Shown here piece by piece: positions 7,452 to 15,264 of a stretch of DNA of 32,394 nt. Positions within the stretch are counted from its first letter, which is position 1. Each line of letters begins with the position of its first letter. The stretch is from Mycetocola sp. (GTDB lineage: Bacteria > Actinomycetota > Actinomycetes > Actinomycetales > Microbacteriaceae), in contig NZ_JAODMP010000030.1 of the NCBI RefSeq assembly GCF_025464835.1, positions 1-32,394 on the forward strand, given 5' to 3'. Below the pieces are notes generated by a model. It searched no databases and was not told the origin of the DNA. It saw only the letters and a program-made list of their open reading frames with translations. The position numbers and the translations under genes are program-made.

Positions 7452-8590
7452 TGCTCTACCTCGACTCCGCCGCGACAACGCCCGTGCGGCGGGAGGTGCT
7501 CGAGGCGATGTGGCCGTATCTCACCCACGAGTTCGGCAACCCGTCGAGCCACCACACCGTCGGTGAGCGCGCAGCCGACGCCCTCACCGACGCTCGCAGA
7601 CGCGTCGCGGCCGTTCTGGGCGTCCGGGCCAGCGATGTCGTGTTCACCTCGGGCGGCACTGAGGCCGACAACCTCGCCGTCAAGGGAATCGCCATCGGGT
7701 CCATTCGAGGCAGGCACCTCGTCACCGCGGCCACCGAACACGAAGCGGTTATCGAATCAGTCGACTACCTTCGCCGGCTGCATGGTTTCGAGGTCAGCTT
7801 CGTCGCACTGGAGTCCGACGGCATCGTGACCGCGGATGCGCTCGACGCCGCGATCCGACCGGACACGGCACTGGTCACCCTGATGTACGCCAACAACGAG
7901 ATCGGCACCGTGCAGGATCTGGCGGCGCTCGGCGCAGTGACGAGCGCTCACGGGGTACCGTTCCATACCGACGCTGTGCAGGCGGCGGGCTGGCTCGACC
8001 TCCGGGTCTCGGACCTCGGGGTGGATGCGCTCTCGCTCGCGGGACACAAAGTCGGAGCACCTAAGGGCATCGGGCTCGCCTGGCTGCGCGGCCGGCTGCC
8101 GATCGAACCGCTCGTCCACGGTGGTGGACAGGAACGCGCGCGTCGCTCCGGCACCGAGAACGTCGCTTTCGCTGTCGGACTGGCCACCGCCCTCGAGAGC
8201 GCAGAGAAGGAACGGGAAGAAGCCGTCGCCCGGGTTCGCCCTCTTCGCGACGAGATCATCGCCCGGATTCTCGCGGACGTTCCCGGAGCCGTGCTGACCG
8301 GGTCGGCGACGTCCCGCCTGGTGAATTCAGCGACCTTCTGCTTTCCGGGCACGAGCGGCGAAGCGGTGCTGCTCGAACTCGAACGCCGTGGCGTCGTCTC
8401 CTCGAGCGGCTCGGCCTGCGCGGCGGGCAGCGACGAGCCGTCACACGTTCTTACCGCCTTGGGCATCCCCGCCGAAATCGCCCAGACGGCGGTCCGCTTC
8501 AGCTTCGGAGCCGATATGACCCGTGCGGACGCGGAGTCCGCGGTCACAGCGCTGGCGGCATCCGTGTCGGCGGTTTCGGCGCTCCGCTGA
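7451..8590 (+). CDS. Cysteine desulfurase (NifS/IscS-like) of the NAD operon
   Basis: This is a class V aminotransferase-fold PLP enzyme of 379 residues that removes sulfur from cysteine as an enzyme-bound persulfide. Landmarks are YLDSAATTPVRREVLEAM at the N-terminus, SGGTEADNLA (67-76), His97 in TEHEAV, the PLP lysine Lys200 in SLAGHKVGAPKG, RSGTENV, and the active-site Cys323 in SSSGSACAAG. The ATG at 7451 overlaps the nadC stop; a GTG immediately before it (7448) is also possible. There is no iscU or suf partner nearby. Its place behind nadABC recalls the nifS-nad arrangement of Bacillus subtilis, so the likely job is supplying sulfur for the NadA cluster. That role is inferred from context; thiolation of tRNA is an alternative. 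Confidence 0.92.
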   Translation: MLYLDSAATTPVRREVLEAMWPYLTHEFGNPSSHHTVGERAADALTDARRRVAAVLGVRASDVVFTSGGTEADNLAVKGIAIGSIRGRHLVTAATEHEAVIESVDYLRRLHGFEVSFVALESDGIVTADALDAAIRPDTALVTLMYANNEIGTVQDLAALGAVTSAHGVPFHTDAVQAAGWLDLRVSDLGVDALSLAGHKVGAPKGIGLAWLRGRLPIEPLVHGGGQERARRSGTENVAFAVGLATALESAEKEREEAVARVRPLRDEIIARILADVPGAVLTGSATSRLVNSATFCFPGTSGEAVLLELERRGVVSSSGSACAAGSDEPSHVLTALGIPAEIAQTAVRFSFGADMTRADAESAVTALAASVSAVSALR

Positions 8591-8654
8591 GCGACCCAGG
8601 GCGGCGGCTGCCGGAGACCTTCCCTTTGCCGTCGGCCGGGCGTACCGTGGCGAT

Positions 8655-8855
8655 ATGGAGATCAACTCATCCGACCGGAAGCCCTCGCGGCAGCGGGTGA
8701 CGAGCGCTCTCACACTGGACGATTCGACGGCCACCGAGAATCTCGACACCACCCGCCGCGACCTGAAGCAACTGCGGAAGCCACCGGGACCGGTCGACGG
8801 CCTGCTCCCGCACCTCGCCCAGCTTCGCGGACAGGAAGCCCCACCACCGCCGTAA
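8655..8855 (+). CDS. Small hypothetical protein
   Basis: This 66-residue frame begins MEINSSDRKPSRQRVTSALT and ends with four prolines. It is hydrophilic, has no membrane segment and no domain I recognise. Support comes from a -10-like TACCGT (8643-8648) exactly six bases before the ATG, the spacing seen at other leaderless genes here. There is no Shine-Dalgarno site. It follows the desulfurase by 64 bases and is convergent with the unknown gene at 8879-9229. Confidence 0.5.
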   Translation: MEINSSDRKPSRQRVTSALTLDDSTATENLDTTRRDLKQLRKPPGPVDGLLPHLAQLRGQEAPPPP

Positions 8856-8878
8856 ACGGCGCGGACGTGCTCCACACG

Positions 8879-9229
8879 TCAACGGCGAAGGTTCTTCCAC
8901 GCATGAAGGTGTTCGACGGTCACTCCGTCGTACCCGGGCAGCGCGGAGAACACCGCCCGGACTTTCGCTGTCTCGGCTTCGAGCACAGCCCTGCTCTCCT
9001 GGTAGAACGTGTACCGCTTGCCGCCCGCGATCTCGGGGATATCCGTTTCCACCCCGATCGTGAACCGGGTGCCGGATGCCGCAGCGGCGGGCGCGCCAGG
9101 CGTCGCGAGTTCGAGAATCCCGCCTCTTCCACCGGCGGAGTCGGCATACGCCAGAATGGCCACGGCGTCGAGTTCCGCAACGAGAGCGTCGAAGACGGTA
9201 CGTCGCCATAGGTCGACCGAGCCAGCCAC
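8879..9229 (-). CDS. Hypothetical protein, unknown family
   Basis: This 116-residue frame starts at GTG 9229 (VAGSVDLWRRTVFDALVAEL). The sequence has the composition of a real soluble protein: ELDAVAILAYADSAGGRGG near residue 20, FTIGVETDIPEI near 57, GGKRYTFYQESRAVLE near 70 and ALPGYDGVTVEHLHAW near 96. I do not recognise the family. The start is uncertain because no Shine-Dalgarno site or -10 box precedes it. It lies five bases downstream of the frame at 9235-9447, which may be a degraded gene, so the two could have formed one transcript. It could also be the surviving tail of a larger gene. Confidence 0.5.
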   Translation of the reverse strand: MAGSVDLWRRTVFDALVAELDAVAILAYADSAGGRGGILELATPGAPAAAASGTRFTIGVETDIPEIAGGKRYTFYQESRAVLEAETAKVRAVFSALPGYDGVTVEHLHAWKNLRR

Positions 9230-9234
9230 CAGGG

Positions 9235-9447
9235 TCAGTCGGCGCCCAGGTGCAGCGGCCCGACGGCGGCGCGTACGGTCTCGATCAGCCGGAGATAGCC
9301 CACCACGAGCGCTTTCGGGTCGATCGCAGTCCACCGACCGGATCCACGGAGTTGCCCCACACCCACGTGCCGGTAATCGCCGAAGCGGAAGAGGCCGAGT
9401 GCACAAGGACCCCATGGTGGAGCACGGCTGCCGGAAAAGCAAGGCAC
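9235..9447 (-). pseudogene. Possible remnant of an aminoglycoside phosphotransferase-like gene
   Basis: The 70-codon frame contains GRWTAIDPKALV, which recalls the WxAIDPK segment following the catalytic loop in streptomycin 6-kinase-like proteins. In an overlapping frame just upstream, AAVLHHGVLVHS recalls the HGDLHHGN loop that should precede it. If so, the gene is reduced to a short frameshifted piece. The resemblance rests on few residues and is from memory, so an unrelated short ORF remains possible. Confidence 0.25.
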
Positions 9448-9483
9448 TGTCGATTGCCCATCCCGTCCTCCTATCGTGGGGGC

Positions 9484-9657
9484 ATGGACACCAATCCTTT
9501 CGACGGCGGTACGCCCGACGAGTTCGACGACCAGGAATCCGACCGGACCGATGTGCCGATGACCTCCGGGGGCGAACGTTCGACCACGGTCGACGAGGAC
9601 GACGCCGGAATCCTGCCAACGCCCGAACCTACTGATGGCGGCGCCCCGGCTCCGTGA
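9484..9657 (+). CDS. Small acidic hypothetical protein
   Basis: This 57-residue frame encodes a very acidic, proline- and glycine-rich peptide beginning MDTNPFDGGTPDEFDDQ. No domain is recognised and it is probably disordered. A -10-like TATCGT (9472-9477) stands exactly six bases before the ATG, which suggests a leaderless transcript. It lies 72 bases upstream of the short LysR-like gene. Confidence 0.5.
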   Translation: MDTNPFDGGTPDEFDDQESDRTDVPMTSGGERSTTVDEDDAGILPTPEPTDGGAPAP

Positions 9658-9729
9658 CGGTTCTCACATCCACAACGGCGTAACCTGAACTTGTGGCCAC
9701 GTTTCTCGTGGCCGGACGGAAGGCCGCTC

Positions 9730-10077
9730 ATGGACACCATTGCGCTTCGACGCTTCGTGGTCGCCGCCGAAGAGCTGCATTTCGCTCACGCGGCGAAGTA
9801 CCTCGACATTCCGCGCTCGACGCTCATCGCCTCGGTTCGCGAACTGGAGAATGAGCTCGGCACTCCCCTGTTCGACATGAACGCGTCGACCACGACGCTC
9901 ACCGCGGCAGGTGCGGCCCTCCTCGCCGAAGAACAGCGCAAGGCAGACGCAACCGCGGCGTCCGTGCAGAACCGGCCCCAACCCGCGGGCGGCAAGGCGA
10001 AGGCCAACAAGGGCAAAGGACGCGCACCCGCGGTCAAAGGACAACCGCGGCCAGGCAAACGACGCCAGTCCCGCTGA
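9730..10077 (+). CDS. LysR-type DNA-binding domain protein lacking the effector domain
   Basis: The 115-residue product starts with a LysR-type winged helix-turn-helix: MDTIALRRFVVAAEELHF, then AAKYLDIPRSTLIASVRELENELG and TPLFDMN. After about residue 75 there is no periplasmic-binding-like effector domain, which in a normal LysR regulator adds about 220 residues. Instead comes a basic, low-complexity tail rich in Lys, Gly, Ala, Pro and Arg that ends GKRRQSR. The ATG at 9730 is preceded by GGACGGAAGG; a TTG at 9691 in the same frame would add 13 residues. The reading frame is intact with a clean stop, so this is not an obvious pseudogene. It may bind DNA constitutively in the manner of a nucleoid-associated protein; that is inference. 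Confidence 0.75.
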   Translation: MDTIALRRFVVAAEELHFAHAAKYLDIPRSTLIASVRELENELGTPLFDMNASTTTLTAAGAALLAEEQRKADATAASVQNRPQPAGGKAKANKGKGRAPAVKGQPRPGKRRQSR

Positions 10078-10091
10078 TCCTTCCGCACCCG

Positions 10092-10574
10092 ATGTGTCGC
10101 CACCTTTATGCTGACGGCGAGACTCCTTCGGATGCTCGCCGACCCGACCGCCGGACCTCCATCGCCGCGACCGTCGCCCAGACGATGCTGGGCCTGTTCC
10201 TGCTGGTCGCCGGCACCGGGCATCTCACGGTCGCCCGGGACGCGTTCCAGGCGCAAGTGCCCACCTGGCTGCCGGCTGATCCGGACGTCGTCGTCGTGGC
10301 ATCCGGGGTGGTGGAGGTGCTACTCGGCCTGTCGTTGCTTCTGCTGTGGCGCTGGCGAATTCCGCTCGGCTGGGTCGTTGCCGGGTTCTTCGTAGCCGTC
10401 TTCCCCGGCAATATCTCACAGTTCACAACCGGAACGGACTCATTCGGGCTGGACGATGACCTCAGTCGTGGCATCCGTCTGCTGTTCCAGCCGCTCCTGG
10501 TGCTCTGGGCGCTGTGGTCGACCGGTGCCTGGCGTGCGTGGCGGGCCGGCCGGGCCGCAGCGCGACGTCGTTGA
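10092..10574 (+). CDS. DoxX-like integral membrane protein
   Basis: This is a 160-residue protein with about four hydrophobic segments: AATVAQTMLGLFLLVAGTGH (about 25-44), VVVASGVVEVLLGLSLLLLW (about 67-86), IPLGWVVAGFFVAVFPGNIS (about 90-108) and LLFQPLLVLWALWSTGAW near the end. The GTGHLT motif after the first helix and the FPGNISQF segment fit the DoxX/DUF417-like family of small membrane proteins, whose function is mostly unknown. The tail is arginine-rich and probably cytoplasmic. The ATG at 10092 has no clear Shine-Dalgarno site; the first 20 residues are polar, so the true start may lie further in. It follows the LysR-like gene by 14 bases. Confidence 0.75.
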   Translation: MCRHLYADGETPSDARRPDRRTSIAATVAQTMLGLFLLVAGTGHLTVARDAFQAQVPTWLPADPDVVVVASGVVEVLLGLSLLLLWRWRIPLGWVVAGFFVAVFPGNISQFTTGTDSFGLDDDLSRGIRLLFQPLLVLWALWSTGAWRAWRAGRAAARRR

Positions 10575-10667
10575 TCGGTCGTCCTCTCGGGGCCATGCCT
10601 GCCTCGACGCGCGACGGTGGATGAAGGGCAGTGCGGGCAACATTGCTGGTCGGGTAGCGTCGGAGTC

Positions 10668-11318
10668 ATGATTCTCGATGTGCCGACGTCGCTCGGTCCC
10701 GGCCGGCTGACGGTCAGCGCAGCGCCCGAACCACGAGCTGTCCTGTGGCTCGGCCACGGAGCCGGTGGCGGGATCGGAGCGGTTGATCTGGCTGCACTCG
10801 CGGAACGCCTCCCCGACCTCGGGATCACGGTGGCCCGCTATGAGCAACCGTGGCGAGTGTCCGGGAAGAAGATCGCACCGAGGCCGGCGACTCTTGACGT
10901 CGCCTGGCGAGAGTCGGCGCCTGCCATCACCGAACTCGCTGCCGGGCTGCCGATGGTCGTCGGCGGCCGGAGCGCCGGAGCCCGTGTCGCCTGTCGCACC
11001 GCTGACGACCTCGGTGCCGCCGGCGTGGTGTGCCTTGCCTTCCCGCTGCATCCGCCAGGTCGACCGGCCGTGTCTCGGCTCGACGAGTTGTTGCGGCCGG
11101 CAGTGCCTGTGCTTGTCCTTCAGGGCGACCGAGACACCTTTGGTACGGCGAGCGACATCGAGCGCGAAGTGGGCAGCGGAGGCTCGATCCGGATCGTGCC
11201 CGTCGCCGGCGCGGACCACGGGATGCGGGTGCTGAAGTCGTCGCCACTCACCGCGAGGGACGTTGCTGCGCTGGTGACGGCATCCGTCACGAACTTCGTG
11301 GATGGCGTGATCGGCTGA
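10668..11318 (+). CDS. Alpha/beta hydrolase, dienelactone hydrolase/KANSL3-Tex30-like
   Basis: The 216-residue protein has the alpha/beta hydrolase layout. The oxyanion region is LWLGHGAGGGIGAVDL (about 26-41), the nucleophile elbow is GGRSAGAR with the serine in GxSxG, the acid is in LQGDRDTFG, and the histidine is in GADHGMRV. This matches the family of small hydrolases related to KANL3/Tex30; the substrate is unknown. The ATG at 10668 has TAGCGT seven bases upstream and a weak GGAG. An upstream in-frame ATG at 10617 would add 17 residues unlike the family and is rejected. It stands alone, and a decayed hydrolase gene of a different type follows 235 bases later. Confidence 0.85.
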   Translation: MILDVPTSLGPGRLTVSAAPEPRAVLWLGHGAGGGIGAVDLAALAERLPDLGITVARYEQPWRVSGKKIAPRPATLDVAWRESAPAITELAAGLPMVVGGRSAGARVACRTADDLGAAGVVCLAFPLHPPGRPAVSRLDELLRPAVPVLVLQGDRDTFGTASDIEREVGSGGSIRIVPVAGADHGMRVLKSSPLTARDVAALVTASVTNFVDGVIG

Positions 11319-11351
11319 GTTTGGCGGGCCGCTGATTTCAAGCGTGGGCCT

Positions 11352-11573
11352 GTGCGTGGCTATGGCAGCGACGGACCCGGACCTCTTGTCCGCGGTCGGT
11401 GTCACGTTTGGATCGACGCTCTCGACAGACCGGGCGGGAGAAGCGGCCGGTGCTATGTCTCCGACGCTGAAGACAGCGTCGGCGTCGTACTCGACTTCGG
11501 CTCAGCTCGATCTGGCACCCCGGAGTGGTTGGCGCCCACGTGGCCTGGCCCGCATGACTCGTCGAGTTCTGGC
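11352..11573 (+). other. Gap with a possible gene remnant
   Basis: Between the hydrolase and the next pseudogene one frame has coding-like third positions and reads CHVWIDALDRPGGRSG, then DAEDSVGVVLDFGSARSG and PEWLAPTWPGP. I cannot assign a family. It runs on without a stop into a different frame of the following pseudogene. It may be a fragment of a decayed gene. Confidence 0.2.
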
Positions 11574-12028
11574 CGGCTCGAACGATGCGCCGGTCGCGCT
11601 GCTCCCCGGTGTCGGGTGCACGATCCAAGGGCCACTGCTGTACTGGTGCGCTGAACTGCTCACGAGTCGGGGATGGCATGTCCAGGGTGTCGAATGGTCC
11701 GATCGGCGCGGCGACTGCTCGTCGGGAAGTCGTTCGGATGCTTCGCTCTTCCCTGGGCTCGTCGGGCGGGCATTCCCGGGGTTGACTGACACCGGTCCAG
11801 CGACATCGTCCGGGATGCACTGTTGCGCCGGCTTCCCACATGGCAATCGGTGGCGACGCTGATGGACTGTGGCTCCCCGACCGTGTGGCTGGAACACCTG
11901 CTTCTGTGGTCACTGTTCCCGGTGCCGGACATTCCCTCACCGTGGCGGGAAACTGGCGGAAGTCACTCGCCCTGCAGTCTGACGCGCTGGAAACGATCGC
12001 GACTGATCTGGATGCCCAGGAACAGTGA
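11554..12028 (+). pseudogene. Frameshifted alpha/beta hydrolase pseudogene
   Basis: Pieces of one alpha/beta hydrolase read in order but in three frames. Frame one starts MTRRVLAGSNDAPVALLPG and continues QGPLLYWCAELLTSRGWHVQGVEW. A second frame gives RLLVGKSFGCFALPWARRAGIPG with the nucleophile serine in GKSFG. After a further shift comes LTPV and SDIVRDALLRRLPTW. The last frame gives AIGGDADGLWLPD (acid region) and VTVPGAGHSL (histidine), and ends ETIATDLDAQEQ with a stop at 12028. The three catalytic elements thus survive in fragments, with a probable deletion around 11700 and frameshifts near 11785 and 11840. No single frame could give a working enzyme. Confidence 0.8.
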
Positions 12029-12100
12029 GCGCTTCGGGCGGAGGCGGCTGGCCCGGCAATCGCGACAGTGAATGTCAGTGGTCGGTGGTGTACTGGCCTC

Positions 12101-13618
12101 ATGAACCCAGCGGTCAGCGCTCCGACCCCGGCCCTCGAGGCACCGGAGGAAGACGCCGTCCTGGACGGTGTTCTGGCGCAACTTGCCGACGCGATCGAGG
12201 TTCTCGATCTGGAGCACCTGGACCGGTTCCCGGCGAACACGGTGCTGTCGGTGCTGTCCAAAACCGCGGCACTGAACCGTGGTGTCGAGGCGATCCTCAC
12301 CGCCATCAGCGACCAGGTCGCGGTTCGCTCCGACCCTGTCCTCGGCGGTGAAGGACTCGCGGCCCGGTTGAACTACGCCCGGCCGTCACTGCTGATCGAG
12401 CAGGTCGCCGGGGTGTCCGCGGCAACCGCATCGACGTGGGTTCGAGTCGGCGCCCGCACCAGCCCCCGGCTGAGAGTCGGCCAGACTTTGCCGCCGCTGT
12501 TCCCGCACGTCGCCGACGCCCTCCGCGACGGGTCGATCGGGGTGGACACCGCCGAAGCGATCACCCGGGAACTGTCCGCCGCGGCACCCCGCGCCGAGGT
12601 CGAGCACCTCGATGCGGCCGAACGGATCCTGGTCGGCCAGGCCACCGGCGCCTCCGACAGCCACGGAGTGCCGCTGCCCCCTGACCTGGTCGCCCTGCAG
12701 GCCCGACAGTGGCGGGACCGGCTGGACGAGAACGGCATCGAACCCCGCGCCGAGAAAGCATTCCAGGACCGCGACTTCTGGATTGCCCGCACCGTCCGCA
12801 ACGGTGTGCTGAAATTCGGCGGCCAGGTCACCCCCGACGTCGGCGGCAAACTCCATGCCCTGTTCGACGCTGTGCTCAGCCCGAGAACCGCATCCCGCTA
12901 CGTCCCCGACGACAGCGCTCCCGAAACCGACAGCGGCGCTGCCGACGTGACCGGCGACACTGCCCTGGACATCCCCGACGAAACGGTGAGTTCCGGGCCC
13001 GGATCAGCGAGCACCACCGATCCAGCCTCGCAAGCGAGCTCATCGTCGATGCAGGGCCAGTTGCGGGAGACCCGCACCCCCGGCCAGCAACGCGCCGACG
13101 TGTTTGCCGCGATGATCGACTCCCTCGCCCGCTCCACCGACGCCCCCACCGTCTCCGGCGCCTCCCCCACCGTCATCGTCCGCGTCACCGCCGACGTCCT
13201 CACCGCCAGAAAAGGCACCGGCCAGATCGTCGGCATCGCCGGCCCGATCCCCGCCTCAACGATCCAGCAGATCCTCTGTGACAGCAGTCTCATTCCCGCC
13301 TACCTCAAACCCGACGGCGGCCTGCTGGCCCTTGGCAACGAGAAACGCGCCTTCGCCCGCGAACAACGCCTCGCGATGATCGCCCGCGACGGACCCACCT
13401 GCACCATCGACGACTGCCAAATCCCCGCCAGCGGCTGTGAAGCCCACCACATCATCGAATACCAGGACGGCGGACCCACCCATCTCGACAACGGCGCCCT
13501 GTTCTGCTGGTTCCACCACCACATGATCGACACCGGCATCTTCACCGTCACCATGGAAAACGGCAAACCCAAAGTAACCGTGCCCGACTGGATCCTCCGC
13601 AGACCCTACTTCCACTAG
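12101..13618 (+). CDS. DUF222 and HNH endonuclease domain protein
   Basis: This 505-residue protein has the DUF222 (13E12-repeat-type) N-terminal region followed by a C-terminal HNH nuclease module. DUF222 is seen in blocks such as SPRLRVGQTLPPLFPHVADAL and DGSIGVDTAEAITREL. A low-complexity Ser/Thr/Asp stretch near residues 270-320 links the halves. The nuclease end shows CTIDDCQIPASGCEAHHI, EYQDGGPTHLDNGALFCW and FHHHMIDTG, with the paired histidines, Asn and Cys expected for a zinc-stabilised HNH fold. Such genes are multicopy in many actinobacteria and their role is unsettled. The ATG at 12101 is preferred to an in-frame GTG at 12068. It is convergent with the ABC-F gene, 56 bases apart. 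Confidence 0.92.
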   Translation: MNPAVSAPTPALEAPEEDAVLDGVLAQLADAIEVLDLEHLDRFPANTVLSVLSKTAALNRGVEAILTAISDQVAVRSDPVLGGEGLAARLNYARPSLLIEQVAGVSAATASTWVRVGARTSPRLRVGQTLPPLFPHVADALRDGSIGVDTAEAITRELSAAAPRAEVEHLDAAERILVGQATGASDSHGVPLPPDLVALQARQWRDRLDENGIEPRAEKAFQDRDFWIARTVRNGVLKFGGQVTPDVGGKLHALFDAVLSPRTASRYVPDDSAPETDSGAADVTGDTALDIPDETVSSGPGSASTTDPASQASSSSMQGQLRETRTPGQQRADVFAAMIDSLARSTDAPTVSGASPTVIVRVTADVLTARKGTGQIVGIAGPIPASTIQQILCDSSLIPAYLKPDGGLLALGNEKRAFAREQRLAMIARDGPTCTIDDCQIPASGCEAHHIIEYQDGGPTHLDNGALFCWFHHHMIDTGIFTVTMENGKPKVTVPDWILRRPYFH

Positions 13619-13674
13619 TGCGGCTCTGTCCGACAGAATTGCGCGGGACAGTCACAGAAAGAAGCAGTCGCTCG

Positions 13675-15264
13675 TTACGCCGCGCGGACCTCGATCTCGC
13701 CCGGCTCGGAACCCTCGACACCGAAGACGAGCTTGCGGTTCGCGACCTTGTCGCTGAAGAACCGGTCGTGGCTGACAACGACGACCGCGCCCGGGAAGTG
13801 CACAAGAGCACGTTCCATCACCTGGGTGCTGGGCATATCGAGGTGGTTGGTCGGTTCGTCGAGGACGAGCACGGAGGCACCCGATAGCAGGCACTGCGCC
13901 ATCGCGACGCGAGCACGCTGTCCACCAGAGAGGTTGCCGATCTTCTGTTTGAGGTCCGCCTCGGAGAATTGGAACATCGACAGGAACCGGCCAACGGACT
14001 TGCGGGTCGCCGTGAAGGCGAGACTGCCCGGCGCCGCATTGACCGCGTGCGTGATGGTGTCGTCGTCATCAAGGTCGGCGAGCATCTGGTTGTACGAAAC
14101 CACACCGGAACCCTTGGCCCAGACCGCCTCCCCCGAATCGGCGTTCTCCTCACCGGTCAGCACCCGGAGCAGGGTCGACTTGCCGCTGCCGTTCGACCCG
14201 AGAACGACGATCCGATTGCCGCGGCGGATCTCGAAGGTCAGGTCGGAGAAGAGCACATTGTCGCCGTAGGACTTCGAGAGCCCGGTCACCCGGCAGAGTA
14301 CGTCCTTGACGTGCAGCCCGCCGTAGATTTCGGTGATGATCTGATCGACCGGCCGTGGAGCGCGGGACTTCTTGATCCCGGAGAGTTTCTTATCCAGGCC
14401 TCTGCTCGCCGCTTTCGCGGCAGCCCGGCGGTCGGCGATGCCCTCGGCCTCGAAAGCGAGCAGCTCGGACTCATGCACGAACTGCTGCTCGAGCGTCTTG
14501 AGCCGGAACTGCTTTTGCACCACATATTCAGCGAAGTTGCCGGGGTACTCGTGCAGGTGGAAGTTCTCCAATTCCACAATTCGCGTGACTACCGAATCCA
14601 GGAACGTGCGATCGTGCGAGACGATGATTGCTGCGCCACGGAAGTCGCGGAACCACGATTCGAGCCATTCCACGCCGGCAACGTCGAGGAAGTTCGTCGG
14701 CTCGTCGAGCAGCAGCACATCGGGCCGCTCGAGCACGATCTTGGCGAGCGCGGCACGATTCCGCCAGCCGCCGGACAGGTCGTCGATCGGGCAGATTCGG
14801 TGCGCCTCGTCGAAGCCCAGCCGGGTCAGCGCCTCGTCGATGCGGCGCGGATAGTCCCAGCCGTCGAGCCGGTCCATCTCCTCGAACAGTTCACCCTGGC
14901 GGCTGATCAGCACATCGAGGTTGGCGGTCGGGTCGGCAGCGATGGACGCGTCGATCGACGCCAATTCCGCTTCGACCGCCCGGATCTCGCTGAAGACGTC
15001 GTCGAGGACATCAGCGATCGTGGCGGTGCCGTCGAGCTCGGAGAACTGCGAGAAGTATCCGACCCGGATGCCGTCGTCCAGCGTGAGGGTTCCAGCATCC
15101 GCCGACACCTGGCCGAGGATCAGCTTGATCAGCGTCGTCTTGCCCGAGCCGTTACGGCCGATCAGGCCGACACGGTCGCCGGTTTCGAGGCGGAAGAAAG
15201 CTTCGCGGAGCACCGGGGTGTTCTCGAATCGCACATGTACGTCGTTCAGCCGAATCAGGCTCAT
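13675..15264 (-). CDS. ABC-F family ATPase
   Basis: This is a cytoplasmic protein of 529 residues with two ABC ATPase domains and no membrane segment, the ABC-F layout. Domain 1 has Walker A GRNGSGKTT (36-44), signature LSGGWRNRAALAK and Walker B LLLDEPTNFLD. A charged linker contains RAAAKAASRGLDKKLSGIKK. Domain 2 has GSNGSGKST, LSGGQRARVAMAQ and LVLDEPTNHLD, each followed by VSHDR. ABC-F proteins act on the ribosome as translation factors or antibiotic-resistance factors; which applies here cannot be told by eye. The ATG at 15264 has a strong GAGGAGG site, so an in-frame upstream extension to 15387 is rejected. Confidence 0.94.
   Translation of the reverse strand: MSLIRLNDVHVRFENTPVLREAFFRLETGDRVGLIGRNGSGKTTLIKLILGQVSADAGTLTLDDGIRVGYFSQFSELDGTATIADVLDDVFSEIRAVEAELASIDASIAADPTANLDVLISRQGELFEEMDRLDGWDYPRRIDEALTRLGFDEAHRICPIDDLSGGWRNRAALAKIVLERPDVLLLDEPTNFLDVAGVEWLESWFRDFRGAAIIVSHDRTFLDSVVTRIVELENFHLHEYPGNFAEYVVQKQFRLKTLEQQFVHESELLAFEAEGIADRRAAAKAASRGLDKKLSGIKKSRAPRPVDQIITEIYGGLHVKDVLCRVTGLSKSYGDNVLFSDLTFEIRRGNRIVVLGSNGSGKSTLLRVLTGEENADSGEAVWAKGSGVVSYNQMLADLDDDDTITHAVNAAPGSLAFTATRKSVGRFLSMFQFSEADLKQKIGNLSGGQRARVAMAQCLLSGASVLVLDEPTNHLDMPSTQVMERALVHFPGAVVVVSHDRFFSDKVANRKLVFGVEGSEPGEIEVRAA

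Noticed and set aside
6039-7478. Long open frame of about 480 codons on the minus strand opposite nadB/nadC
   Set aside because: It is a GC-rich antisense shadow: Arg/Gly/Val-rich with no motifs, while the plus strand carries unmistakable NadB and NadC. The same applies to 13969-15369 (plus) opposite the ABC-F gene.
13626-13651. Hairpin CTGTCC/GGACAG between the convergent HNH and ABC-F genes as a terminator
   Set aside because: The stem is six pairs with a 14-base loop and no T-run, too weak to call.
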